Assembly: GCA_037045185.1 (NCBI GenBank)
Contig: JBAOHQ010000002.1
Location: forward strand, 62,001 to 126,000
Source: JAKOUY01 sp037045185
Lineage (GTDB): Bacteria > Actinomycetota > Acidimicrobiia > Acidimicrobiales > Ilumatobacteraceae
DNA length: 64,000 nt
Direction: 5' to 3'
In this document: one piece after another, positions 8,467-17,356 of the stretch
Numbering within the stretch: the stretch's first letter is position 1
Layout: the number at the start of each line of letters is the position of its first letter
Position numbers and translations under genes: made by a program
The notes under the pieces: model-generated
What the model was told of the DNA's origin: nothing
Seen by the model: the letters and a program-made list of their open reading frames with translations, nothing else
Database searches by the model: none

Positions 8467-9149
8467 TGGTCGCCGCGGCCCGCCGCCCGCCGACGCGCAC
8501 GCTCGAACGAGAGCTGTTGGCCGCCGGGCACGCGGTCATCGTGGGCATTGACGAGGTGGGGCGCGGGGCGTGGGCCGGACCCCTCGTCGTCGGCGCCGCG
8601 GTGCTCCCCGTTGGCAAGCGGGTCAACGGCGTGCGTGACAGCAAGGTGCTGACCGAAGCCGGCCGTGAGCGCCTCTTCGACCGCATCGCCGGGTGGTGCA
8701 CGACCTGGGCCGTGGGGGAGGCCTCACAGGGCGAGTGCGACGAGTTGGGGATGGCCGATGCCCAGCGTCTGGCCGCCCGGCGGGCCATCGACGCGCTGAG
8801 CGTGCGCCCCGACGTCGCGGTCGTGGACGGCTCGTGGAACTTCGTCGGCGACGCCGTGGCGCAGGTGGAGATGCGGGTCAAGGCCGATCGGACCTGCCTC
8901 TCCGTCGCCGCCGCGAGCGTGCTGGCCAAGGTGCACCGCGACCGGTTCATGCGCCGGATGGCCGAGCACTACCCGCTGTGGGCCTTCGAGGGCAACAAGG
9001 GCTACCCGTGTCACGTCCACCGCGCCGGGCTGCTGGCCCACGGCCCATCGGCCATCCACCGGCGCACGTGGGTGTTCATGGACCACTACGTCCCGTGGAG
9101 CGGGATCCCGCGGACCCCGCCGGCCAACGCCCAGATCGCCCTGTTCTGA
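8466..9149 (+). CDS. rnhB: Ribonuclease HII
   Basis: The 227-residue protein cleaves RNA in RNA-DNA hybrids and at misincorporated ribonucleotides. The core IVGIDEVGRGAWAGPLVVGAAVLP holds the DE catalytic pair and the GRG sugar-recognition motif. DSKVLTEAGRERLF, VVDGSWNF and VKADRTCLSVAAASVLAKVHRD follow, with the remaining acidic residues in place. It overlaps the selD stop (TGATG). The stop codon directly abuts the stop of the convergent cystathionine gene, leaving no intergenic base. Confidence 0.95.
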   Translation: MVAAARRPPTRTLERELLAAGHAVIVGIDEVGRGAWAGPLVVGAAVLPVGKRVNGVRDSKVLTEAGRERLFDRIAGWCTTWAVGEASQGECDELGMADAQRLAARRAIDALSVRPDVAVVDGSWNFVGDAVAQVEMRVKADRTCLSVAAASVLAKVHRDRFMRRMAEHYPLWAFEGNKGYPCHVHRAGLLAHGPSAIHRRTWVFMDHYVPWSGIPRTPPANAQIALF

Positions 9150-10298
9150 TCAGCCGAGGGCCTGGGCCAGGTCGGCGACCAGATCGGCGGCGTGCTCGAT
9201 GCCCACCGACAAGCGGATCAGGTTGTCGGGGACCTCGAGGGGTGAACCGGCGGCCGACGCATGGGTCATCCGCCCGGGGTGCTCGATCAGGCTCTCCACC
9301 GCCCCCAGCGACTCGGCCAGGGTGAACAGCGTGGTGCGGGCGGCCACGTCGAGGGCTCGGTCCATGCCGCCGCGCACGGTGAAGCTGACCATCCCGCCGA
9401 AGTCGGTCATCTGCTTGGCCGCCGCGGCGTGGCCGGGATGGTCGGGCAGCTGCGGGTAGTACACCCGCTCCACGGCGGGGTGGCCGATCAGCAGATCCAC
9501 CACCGCCCGGGCGTTGTGGCAGTGCCGTTCCATCCGCAGGGCGAGGGTCTTGACGCCGCGCAGTGTGAGGTAGCAGTCGAACGGCGCCGGCACCGCACCG
9601 GCCGCGTTCTGGGTGAAGCGCAGCCGCTCGGCCAGGGTGCTGTCGGCGAGGGCCAGGAACCCGCCCACCACGTCGCTGTGCCCGCCCAGGTACTTGGTGG
9701 CCGAGTGCACGACCACGTCGGCGCCGAGGGCCAGCGGGCGTTGCAGGGCTGGGGTGGCGAAGGTGTTGTCCACGCACACCAGGGCGCCGCGGCGGTGGGC
9801 CAGGTCGGACACCGCCTCGATGTCCACGCAGCGCAGCAGCGGATTGGTGGGGGTCTCCAGCCACACCATGGCGGTGTCGGCGGGCCATTGAGCCGCCAGG
9901 GTGTCAAGGTCGAGAAGGTCGACCGCGCTCCATGCCAGCCCGGTGTGCACCTTGGAGATCAGCCGGAACGTCCCGCCATAGGCGTCGTTGCCCAGCAGGA
10001 CGCGCTGCCCCGGGGCGAGCAGGCGCAGCACGTTGTCCTCGGCGGCCAGGCCGCTGGCGAAGGACAGGCCGTGGGCTGCCCCTTCGAGCGAGGCCACGCA
10101 GGTCTCCAGCGCGGCGCGTGTCGGGTTGCCGCTGCGGCTGTACTCGTAGCCCTGGTGCTGGCCGACGGCCGACTGGCGGAACGTGGTGCTCAGCGAGATG
10201 GGCGTGACCACCGCGCCCGTGGCCGGGTCGGGGTCCTGGCCGACGTGGATGGCCCTGGTCTCGAACGACCACCCCTCCTGCTGCTCGGTGTCACCCAT
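9150..10298 (-). CDS. Cystathionine gamma-lyase/gamma-synthase family PLP enzyme
   Basis: This is a 382-residue Cys/Met-metabolism PLP enzyme. The PLP lysine is in SATKYLGGHSDVVGG, the family motif YSRSGNPTR occurs early, and SLGAVESLIEHPGRMTHAS sits near the C-terminus. It either splits cystathionine to cysteine or joins cysteine with an activated homoserine; sequence does not separate these safely. Because its ATG overlaps the stop of cystathionine beta-synthase by eight bases, the lyase role in reverse transsulfuration (homocysteine to cysteine) is the better guess. Confidence 0.88.
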   Translation of the reverse strand: MGDTEQQEGWSFETRAIHVGQDPDPATGAVVTPISLSTTFRQSAVGQHQGYEYSRSGNPTRAALETCVASLEGAAHGLSFASGLAAEDNVLRLLAPGQRVLLGNDAYGGTFRLISKVHTGLAWSAVDLLDLDTLAAQWPADTAMVWLETPTNPLLRCVDIEAVSDLAHRRGALVCVDNTFATPALQRPLALGADVVVHSATKYLGGHSDVVGGFLALADSTLAERLRFTQNAAGAVPAPFDCYLTLRGVKTLALRMERHCHNARAVVDLLIGHPAVERVYYPQLPDHPGHAAAAKQMTDFGGMVSFTVRGGMDRALDVAARTTLFTLAESLGAVESLIEHPGRMTHASAAGSPLEVPDNLIRLSVGIEHAADLVADLAQALG

Positions 10299-11703
10299 TG
10301 GCGGCCTCCTCGAAGAAGCGCAGCAGGTCGCTGCGGGTCAGCACACTGAGCGGGCGCCCGCCCGACAGCACCAGCAGCGCCGGTGTGCTGGCCAGTTTGC
10401 TGACGGCCAACTCCATCGTCTGGCCGGCGCCGATGGTGGGCAAGGGCGCGCCCATCACCGTCTCCACCGGGGCGTCCAGGGTGGCAGGGTCGGCGGCGAT
10501 GGCCGCCAGCAGATGCAACTCGTCCACGGACCCGGCCACTTCGGCAGCGGCGAAGGGCGGGGTGTTCTTGCACACCGGCAGCTGGCTGACCCCGTTGGCC
10601 TGCATCAGGTCCACGGCGGCACGGACGGTGTCGCCCGGGTTGACGTACAGCAGCGACGGGGTCGAGCGACTCGACGCCAGCACGGCGGCGACGCACTCGG
10701 AGCACTCCTGGAGAAAGCCGTAGTTGGCCATCCACCGGTCGTCGAAGACCCGCGACAGGTACCCACGCCCGCTGTCGGGGTTGAGGACAGCCACGATGTC
10801 GGTTGGCGCCGCGCTGCGGGCCACCTGGATGGCCGCAGCCACCGCCAGCCCACCTGACCCGCCGATCAGGATGCCCTCGACCTGGCTGACCTCGCGGGCG
10901 GTGAGGAAGCTCTGCTCGTCACTGATCGGGATGACCCCGTCGTACACCGACGGATCCCACGCCGCGGGGAAGAAGTCCTCGCCGACGCCCTCCACCAGAT
11001 ACGGCCGGCCGGCGCCGCCGCTGAACACCGAGGCGTCCGGGTCGGCGGCGATCACCTGGATGGCCGGGTTCATCGACTTCAGATAGCGAGCCGTGCCGGT
11101 GATCGTGCCACAGGTCCCGGCGCCGGCCACGAAGTGAGTGATCCGCCCCCCGGTCTGCTCCCACAGCTCCGGGCCGGTGGTGAGCTGGTGAGACAGCGGG
11201 TTGTTCGGGTTGGCGTACTGGTTGGGGCGGAAGGCGTTGCGCTCGGCGGTGAGCCGCTCGGCCACGCTGTAGTAGCTCTGCGGGTCGTCGGGGGCGACGG
11301 CCACCGGGCAGACGACGACCTCGGCACCGTAGGCCCGCAGCAGGCTGACCTTCTCCGGGGCCACCTTGTCGGTCATCACGAACACGCAGTCGTAGCCCCG
11401 CTGGGCGGCGACGATGGCCAAGCCGACGCCGGTGTTCCCGCTGGTGGGCTCGACGATGGTGCCGCCGGGCCGCAGCAGCCCGTCGCGTTCGGCGGCCAGG
11501 ATCATCTCCAGCGCTGGGCGGTCCTTCGACGACCCGCCCGGGTTGGTGGTCTCCATCTTCATGGCCAGCACGCAGGAGATGCCGTGGACCTCGCTGATCC
11601 GCTTCAGGCGCACGAGCGGGGTGTGCCCGATGGTGTCCAGCACGCTGTCGGCGATCGAGGTCCCGTGAAGCTTGGTGTCGGCGGATTGGTCTCCCCAAGG
11701 CAT
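10291..11703 (-). CDS. cbs: Cystathionine beta-synthase with C-terminal CBS domains
   Basis: The 470-residue protein has a fold-type II PLP domain: the PLP lysine is in NPGGSSKDR, the phosphate and substrate loop in EPTSGNTGVGLA, and GTCGTITG follows. Two CBS domains come after it (about 335-470). It condenses homocysteine and serine to cystathionine. It lies 21 bases downstream of an esterase gene and overlaps the lyase gene, so it may be co-transcribed with the ATP-grasp/esterase cluster upstream. CBS domains suggest allosteric control by an adenosyl ligand, known for some relatives but not shown here. Confidence 0.9.
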   Translation of the reverse strand: MPWGDQSADTKLHGTSIADSVLDTIGHTPLVRLKRISEVHGISCVLAMKMETTNPGGSSKDRPALEMILAAERDGLLRPGGTIVEPTSGNTGVGLAIVAAQRGYDCVFVMTDKVAPEKVSLLRAYGAEVVVCPVAVAPDDPQSYYSVAERLTAERNAFRPNQYANPNNPLSHQLTTGPELWEQTGGRITHFVAGAGTCGTITGTARYLKSMNPAIQVIAADPDASVFSGGAGRPYLVEGVGEDFFPAAWDPSVYDGVIPISDEQSFLTAREVSQVEGILIGGSGGLAVAAAIQVARSAAPTDIVAVLNPDSGRGYLSRVFDDRWMANYGFLQECSECVAAVLASSRSTPSLLYVNPGDTVRAAVDLMQANGVSQLPVCKNTPPFAAAEVAGSVDELHLLAAIAADPATLDAPVETVMGAPLPTIGAGQTMELAVSKLASTPALLVLSGGRPLSVLTRSDLLRFFEEAANG

Positions 11704-11724
11704 CCCCTCACCGTAGCGGGGGCG

Positions 11725-12453
11725 TCAGCACAGTTCGCCGAGGTACCCGGGCAGCATCGCCCGCCACAGCGGCCAGTCGTGGGCCCAGTGCGGCCCCCAC
11801 GGATCCACCCGGTTGGGCACCCCGGCGCTGCCCAGCACGTGCGCCGCATGCCACGACTCGCCGATGTCCTCGTGCTCGCCCTCACCGCTGGCCAGGATCA
11901 CGAACCGGCGGCGCAGGGCGTCGAGAGGCCAGCCGGACAGGTACGGGATGAGGTGCACGGCCGATGAGGCGTAGAAGTCGTCGCCGAGCGGGCCGTCGTA
12001 GAACCTGGCCAGGTCGAACGTGCCGCTCATGCACACGGCGGCGCCGAACACGTCGGGGAACTGGGTGATGCACCCGAGGGCGTTGAACGCCCCGATCGAC
12101 GCGCCGGCGGCGATCAGCTCGACACCGTCGCTGGCGCAATCGGCGCGCACCGCCGGGACCACCTCGTGGCGGATGTACTGGAAGAACTGCCGCTGGATGT
12201 AGGCCTGGCGCAGGCTGTCACCCTCGTGGTCGATGAGGACCCGCCCGTCGACGCTGTCGACGGAGTAGATCTTGATCCGCCCGGCGGCCAGCAGCCCGGC
12301 GCAGGCGCCGACGAGGTGCCATCGCTCGATCTCCTCCGAATCGCCCCCGGCGGTGGGGAAGACCAGCACCGGCCGGCCCATCTCGCCCCAGCGAGTCAGG
12401 CGCACGTCCCGTTCGACGCGGGCGGAGTACCACGATGTGGAGACCTTAGACAT
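11725..12453 (-). CDS. Esterase-like alpha/beta hydrolase (cluster esterase 1)
   Basis: This 242-residue alpha/beta hydrolase has a serine nucleophile elbow GASIGAFNAL near residue 115 and a strand-loop VLVFPTAGGD at the N-terminus. A late WGPHWAHDWPLWRAML segment supplies a plausible catalytic histidine. It resembles the putative-esterase family (esterase D / mycolyltransferase fold). No signal peptide is seen, so it is probably cytosolic. It lies 30 bases after an ATP-grasp gene and 21 before cbs, all on the minus strand. It could release, transfer or hydrolyse a product made by the neighbouring ligases. Confidence 0.8.
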   Translation of the reverse strand: MSKVSTSWYSARVERDVRLTRWGEMGRPVLVFPTAGGDSEEIERWHLVGACAGLLAAGRIKIYSVDSVDGRVLIDHEGDSLRQAYIQRQFFQYIRHEVVPAVRADCASDGVELIAAGASIGAFNALGCITQFPDVFGAAVCMSGTFDLARFYDGPLGDDFYASSAVHLIPYLSGWPLDALRRRFVILASGEGEHEDIGESWHAAHVLGSAGVPNRVDPWGPHWAHDWPLWRAMLPGYLGELC

Positions 12454-12483
12454 GCCGGCCAGGCCGAGCCGTGAGCACCCGGA

Positions 12484-13725
12484 TCATCGGGTCGTGGGCG
12501 GGTTCTCGGCCCGCCACCGCTGGATGCGCGCCCAGAACAGCTCGGTGAACTGGTCCACCTCGTGGGCCGGGAACAGGGCGGCGACCTTCTGGCGTACCGC
12601 GCCATTGGCAACCGGGTCGGCGAAGAAGTCCCACACCACCTGGTCGAGGTGGCCGAGGTGCTCGGCGCAGAAGGCCTCGAACTCGTCGGTCTGGAATCGT
12701 TCCCTGGCGATGGCCGCGTAGGCGGTGAGCTTGTCGGCATAGGGCATGGCGCTGTCGGCGATGGCGAAGTACGGCGACCAGTCCGGAGTGATCCGCATCG
12801 GCCGCTTGGTGCCGGCGCAGAACAGCGACCAGCGCAGGTTCGCCGCCACCAGCCACGGGAAGTGGTAGTGCAGCGAGGTCACCTGGGAGTCGGGGCAGGC
12901 GTTGGCGAAGTCGATCGGATACCACGTGGATCCCTGGCGGAGAGCCTCGCAGGAGTTGAACTCCCAGCCGAAGAACGAGTTGATCGTCAGCGTGGTGTCG
13001 ATCAGTTGCTGGCGTTGATCCTGCGGAACCGCTCCGTCGTCGGTGGTGTACCGGTCGTGCAACGGCGCCGACGGGTCGTAGCGCACCAGGCGTGTCTGTG
13101 GCCCGAAGCCGATGCAGCGGATGAACAGGTCATGAGGCTCCACCGCTTGTTGCAGATGCAACAAGTACGTTCCACTGTCGTCGTACACCCGGCGCAGGGC
13201 GTCCTGGTCGTTGACCCGGCTGACCCCGGCCCATCCGCCACCGTCGAACGGCTTGGCGAACAGCGGGAAGCCCACCTGGCGGCCCACCTCGTCGAGCTGG
13301 AACATCCTGGCGTAACGCTCCAGCGTGACCTGCAGATCGGGCTGCGGCTCGTACGCCTTGGGTGGCACGATCCACGTCTCCGGGATGGGCATGCCGAGAC
13401 GGATCATCGCGCAGTACGAGGTGTGCTTCTCCATGGACTGGATGGCCCACGGGTTGTTGAACACGTACAGCCCGTCCATCAGCACGGCCTTCTTGATCCA
13501 CTCCCGGCTGGTGGTGTACCAGTGCGTCAGGCGGTCGACGACCAGGTCGTAGGTGGTGGTCTGGCGCAGGTCGAACGGCTCGATCACCACCCGGTCGACG
13601 TCGAAGCGCACCGTGTCCGACCCGATCGTGATCGCCAGGTCGAGACGGCGGAGGATCTCCTCGAAGCAGATCGGCCAGCACAGGTCTGCTCCGAGCGACA
13701 AACCGATCCGGCGGGTGACGTCCAT
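12484..13725 (-). CDS. ATP-grasp ligase A, distinct subfamily
   Basis: This 413-residue protein has the ATP-grasp pattern: a strand with lysine in GFPLFAKPFDGGGWAGVSRV (about 180-200) and a later metal-binding segment with WYPIDFANACPDSQ, the usual place for Asp/Asn ligands. The N-terminal region (SLGADLCWPICFEEIL) is the substrate-side domain. It differs from the other three ligases of this cluster, which resemble each other. ATP-grasp enzymes join a carboxylate, via an acylphosphate, to an amine or similar nucleophile. It sits 12 bases after an esterase gene. Confidence 0.8.
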   Translation of the reverse strand: MDVTRRIGLSLGADLCWPICFEEILRRLDLAITIGSDTVRFDVDRVVIEPFDLRQTTTYDLVVDRLTHWYTTSREWIKKAVLMDGLYVFNNPWAIQSMEKHTSYCAMIRLGMPIPETWIVPPKAYEPQPDLQVTLERYARMFQLDEVGRQVGFPLFAKPFDGGGWAGVSRVNDQDALRRVYDDSGTYLLHLQQAVEPHDLFIRCIGFGPQTRLVRYDPSAPLHDRYTTDDGAVPQDQRQQLIDTTLTINSFFGWEFNSCEALRQGSTWYPIDFANACPDSQVTSLHYHFPWLVAANLRWSLFCAGTKRPMRITPDWSPYFAIADSAMPYADKLTAYAAIARERFQTDEFEAFCAEHLGHLDQVVWDFFADPVANGAVRQKVAALFPAHEVDQFTELFWARIQRWRAENPPTTR

Positions 13726-13737
13726 GGTGCAGGCAAC

Positions 13738-14880
13738 TTATCCGGCGTGCGGGAACAGCCAGGGCAATGCCAGCCCGAGGCTGTCACGCCAGCACACCCA
13801 GTTGTGCCCGTCGAGCTGGATCACCATGCGAACATCCATCCCCGTTCGTCGCAGGACCTCCAGCATCCCGCGGTTCTCACAGATCAGTGATTCGAACGCG
13901 CCGCACGTGACGACCATCCGTTCGGTCACCCAGGTGGGGTGCTGCAGGTAGCGGGCGACGAAGTCCTTGACCGGCCACCACAGCCGTTCGGGGCGCTCCC
14001 AGCACCCCTCGCCGGCGCCTGCGAACGAACCCGACTGCAGGAGCAGCCGGCCGAAGTAGCCGGGCGCGTAGACCGCGGCCGACAGCGTGGCCACGCCGCC
14101 GAAGCTGCACCCCATCAGGCAACGCAGCGCCGGCGTGCCGCCCACCGGCAGGTCGCGCTCCAACGCCGGGACCAGCTCGTCGACGAGATAGCGATGGTGG
14201 CGGGGATCGTCGGCGTACTCGGTCAGCCGCTCGCCCGGCCGGCTGAAGGCCACGACCATCGGCGGGATCTGCCGATCGGCGATCAGGTTGTCCAGCACCG
14301 TCTGGGCGCCGGCATAGTTCACGTAGTCGTCGCCGTCGAGCATGACCAGCAGCGGGTAGCGGTGGTCACGGTGAAGCTCGAACCCGTTCGGCAGGTAGAT
14401 CCCGGCCGTGGCTCGCCGGCCGAGGGCCTCGCTGTGGTCGTAGTACTCCACGATCCTGCCGCGCTCCACTCCGTCACGGCGCTCCGACCACCCCGGCTGG
14501 TGGTACCCGCTGGCGGTGCACACCGAGTTGGCCCCGAAGGGATGCTCGGCGCCATGCGGGTTGAGCGGATCGTCGCCCAAGCGCGTGCCGTAGCTGCTGA
14601 TCGTCTCGACCTTGTACTCCAGGCGGGTCTCGGCGGGCATCCGCAGCGGGAGCACCCACCAGTCGCTGTGGCCCAACCGGCGGTAGTGCAGATCGTGGGG
14701 CAACCCGGTGCCGAAGTGCTCGAGGCGAACGCTGACGACCTCACCGCGGAAGGCGAACACGCAGATGTCGTGGTCGACGAGCGGGAAGTGATCGCCGTGC
14801 GCCGTGCGCCGGTCCAGCTCCTCGGGCGTGACCCACGCGGGCAGTCCGGCGTGGGAGATGGTGGGGATGCCTGGGATCAT
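13738..14880 (-). CDS. Esterase-like alpha/beta hydrolase with N-terminal beta domain (cluster esterase 2)
   Basis: The protein has 380 residues. The first 120 or so form a beta-rich segment like the domain before enterochelin-esterase-type hydrolases (RLEHFGTGLPHDLHYRR, LEYKVETISSYG). The hydrolase domain has YPLLVMLDGDDY, the nucleophile elbow GCSFGGVATL, and QLDGHNWVCWRDSL with the catalytic histidine. The ATG at 14880 overlaps the stop of the upstream ATP-grasp gene (ATGA), so the two proteins are made together. The pairing suggests it acts on a ligase product, in the way siderophore esterases act on ester-linked peptides; this is inference. Confidence 0.82.
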   Translation of the reverse strand: MIPGIPTISHAGLPAWVTPEELDRRTAHGDHFPLVDHDICVFAFRGEVVSVRLEHFGTGLPHDLHYRRLGHSDWWVLPLRMPAETRLEYKVETISSYGTRLGDDPLNPHGAEHPFGANSVCTASGYHQPGWSERRDGVERGRIVEYYDHSEALGRRATAGIYLPNGFELHRDHRYPLLVMLDGDDYVNYAGAQTVLDNLIADRQIPPMVVAFSRPGERLTEYADDPRHHRYLVDELVPALERDLPVGGTPALRCLMGCSFGGVATLSAAVYAPGYFGRLLLQSGSFAGAGEGCWERPERLWWPVKDFVARYLQHPTWVTERMVVTCGAFESLICENRGMLEVLRRTGMDVRMVIQLDGHNWVCWRDSLGLALPWLFPHAG

Positions 14881-16094
14881 GCGTGCACCTGCACGGTGCG
14901 CCCGACGTCGTCGAGCATGCCGCGCAGATGGTCGAAGTCGGGGTGACGCATCCGCACCCAGGCGTTCGCCATGTACCCCGCCTCGACAGGCTGGGTGGGC
15001 GTGCCCTGAGGTGGGAGGTGAGCGTCGAGCACCCACTCCCCGTAGCGGGTCTGGGCGTCGTCGAGCCCGCTGTATCCGGAGATGTATCCGTCGCGGTCAG
15101 GACGCAGGGCGATGATCCCCGCCGCCATGCGCCGGGACGGCTGGGTCGCCACGTGCCCGTGGACGATGGCGTTGGCCCACTCGCGGTAGATGTCGAGGTC
15201 GTTGCCGGCCGAGTACAGGTCCCAACAGCGCACGCCCGGCGGGCGGCAGCCGATCTCGCTGAAGTACAGACCCTTCGGCCCGACGAACCATTCCATGTGC
15301 GTGGCCGAGGTGCCGATGCCGAGGGCCGTGACCACCGCCTGGCCCATGGCCTTCAACTCGTCGTATCCCGGCTCGCCGATGCGGTTGGTGGTGATGAACT
15401 GCGGGGAGATCCACCGGGTCCGCATCGCCTCGAGGACGTTCGGGTAGTAGTGGGTGACGAAGTCCATCGCCACCCGGCCGTCGATCGAGATGGTGTCGTA
15501 GAAGCCCTCGTGCCCCTCCACGTACTCCTCCACGGCGATGGCCACGCCGTGATCGACGCCGCTGCGACTGATCGCCTCGGCCAGCTCGTCGGCGGCGTTC
15601 ACACGTGTCGCCCCGGCGGCGCCGGCGCCAGCCGCCGGCTTGAGGATCAGCGGGTAGCCCACCTGGGCGGCGAACGACCACACCTCGGCGGCCGACGTGG
15701 CGCCGGTGGACTGGGCGCAGCGGACCCCTGCGGCGCGCAGGGCCTCCTTCATCGCTGGCTTGTCACGGCACAGGAACGCCGTCCGTTCCGAGGTGCCCGG
15801 GATGTGGCAGGCCTCGCGGACGCGCGCCGCCGGCATGATGTGGGCCTCGACCGTGGCTTCCAGGCGATCGACCCACACCATCCCCTGGACGCGCCGGACC
15901 GCATCGAACAGCGCGCCCTCGTCCACCACCGAGCCGACCTGCTCGTAGTGGGTGAGCCATCCCTTGACGTCGTCGTCGAGCGATTCCTTGGACCGCTCGC
16001 CGATGCCGATGACGGTGGCCCCGACCTCGGCCAGTGATCTGGCGAATTGCTTCTGGTTGTCGGGGAAGCTGGGCTCGACGAGGATGACGTTCAC
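14877..16094 (-). CDS. ATP-grasp ligase B
   Basis: This 405-residue protein has an N-terminal preATP-grasp Rossmann-like part (MNVILVEPSFPDNQKQFARSLAEVGATVIGIG). The ATP-grasp core follows, with RDKPAMKEALRAAGV, the lysine strand YPLILKPAAGAGAAG, EEYVEGHEGFYDT, and the metal motif FSEIGCRPPG near residue 295. It is paralogous to ligases C and D on the other side of the divergent promoter gap. These motifs mark carboxylate-amine ligases of the carbamoyl-phosphate-synthetase-like group, used for peptides and antibiotics such as bacilysin. The substrate is unknown. It is the first gene of the minus-strand run. Confidence 0.85.
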   Translation of the reverse strand: MNVILVEPSFPDNQKQFARSLAEVGATVIGIGERSKESLDDDVKGWLTHYEQVGSVVDEGALFDAVRRVQGMVWVDRLEATVEAHIMPAARVREACHIPGTSERTAFLCRDKPAMKEALRAAGVRCAQSTGATSAAEVWSFAAQVGYPLILKPAAGAGAAGATRVNAADELAEAISRSGVDHGVAIAVEEYVEGHEGFYDTISIDGRVAMDFVTHYYPNVLEAMRTRWISPQFITTNRIGEPGYDELKAMGQAVVTALGIGTSATHMEWFVGPKGLYFSEIGCRPPGVRCWDLYSAGNDLDIYREWANAIVHGHVATQPSRRMAAGIIALRPDRDGYISGYSGLDDAQTRYGEWVLDAHLPPQGTPTQPVEAGYMANAWVRMRHPDFDHLRGMLDDVGRTVQVHA

Positions 16095-16131
16095 GCGGTT
16101 CGCACACTAGATCGGCGATACGTTGAGCGGA
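16095..16131. promoter_or_regulatory. Divergent promoter gap of the ATP-grasp cluster
   Basis: Only 37 bases separate the opposing start codons of ligases B and C. Both transcripts must start here or inside the opposite gene, so leaderless or near-leaderless mRNAs are likely. I see -10-like TAGATC on the plus strand but no convincing -35 box. The arrangement implies shared control of the two arms. Confidence 0.5.
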
Positions 16132-17356
16132 ATGGCGACCGTCGTGTTCGTCGCGCCGTATGCGCTGGAGGCCACCGTCCGCTTCGTCGACGCCATGACC
16201 CAGGTGGACGGCGCCAGGATCGCCGTGGTCGGCGCCGAACCGGTCGACGCCTTCCCCGAGCCCGTCCGTTCCCGCCTGGCCGGTCACTGGCGGATCGACG
16301 ACTGCCTGGACGCCGACCAGCTCACCGATGCGGTGGCCCGGCTCCGTGACCGGCTTGGCGTCGTGGATGCGCTGTCGGCCGTTCTGGAGCCGGTGCTGGT
16401 GCCCGTAGCGGTGGCCCGCCAGCGGCTCGGCATCGCCGGGATGACGCCTGACGAGGCGGCCAACTTCCACGACAAGGCGCGGATGAAGGCCGTGCTGGCC
16501 GAGGCGGGGGTGCCGTGCTCCCGGTTCCTCGGGGTGTCCGGCGCCGAGGGTGCCCGAGCGTTCTGCGCCGAGGTGGGCTATCCGATCGTCGTCAAGCCGC
16601 TGGCCGGGGCGGGCGCCAGGGAGACGTTCCGCGTCGGCGGACCGGAGGAGCTCGAGCGCTGGCTGGCGCATTCGCCGCCGACGGCGTCGGCGCCCATGCA
16701 GCTGGAGGAGTTCGTCGTCGGCGCCGAGCACTCCTTCGACAGCGTCATGGTCGACGGGCGGATGGTGTGGTACTCGGTCAACCGGTACCTGCCCAGTCCG
16801 CTCGAGGTCATCGAGCAGCCGTGGATCCAGTGGTCCGTCGTGCTGCCCGCCGCCGTCGACGGGCCGGAGTACGCCGACATCGCCGAGATCGCCCCGCGAG
16901 CCGTGCAGGCGTTGGGGATGCGGACCGGGCTCAGCCATCTCGAGTGGTTCCGCCGGGAGGACGGCTCGGTGGCCGTCAGCGAGGTGGGGGCCCGCCCGCC
17001 GGGCGCCCAGTTCATGACGCTGATGTCCTATGCCCACGACACCGACATGTACGCCAGGTGGGCGGAGCTGACCGTCCACGGGCGGTTCGACCCACCGGTG
17101 CGCCGGTATGCGGTTGGCGCCGCCTACGTACACGCCCAGGGGGGTGGCCCGGTCATCACCTCGGTCACGGGTGTGGACGCCCTCGGCAGCGCCGACGCGG
17201 TCGCTGATCGTCGACGCCCGCCTCCCGTCCGCCGGTGATCGGCCGACCGGGACGTACGAGGGTGACGGGTTCGTCGTCGTCCGTTCGGCGTCAACGCCGG
17301 CGGTAGAACAGGCAGTCGCCGAGTTGATCGGCACGATTCGAGTGGAGCGTTGGTGA
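16132..17356 (+). CDS. ATP-grasp ligase C (one frameshift near the 3' end)
   Basis: The landmark order matches ligase B: the N-terminal MATVVFVAPYALEATVRFVDAM part, then HDKARMKAVLAEAGV, the lysine strand YPIVVKPLAGAGARETFRV, EEFVVGAEHSFDS, and the metal motif VSEVGARPPGAQ. Near 17201 one inserted base (GCGGTCGCTG for GCGGTGCTG) breaks the frame. Restored, the protein continues LIVDARLPSAGDRPTGTY... to a TGA at 17354-17356 that overlaps the next start, giving about 407 residues. The start is ATG 16132. It is divergent from ligase B and coupled to ligase D. Confidence 0.82.
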
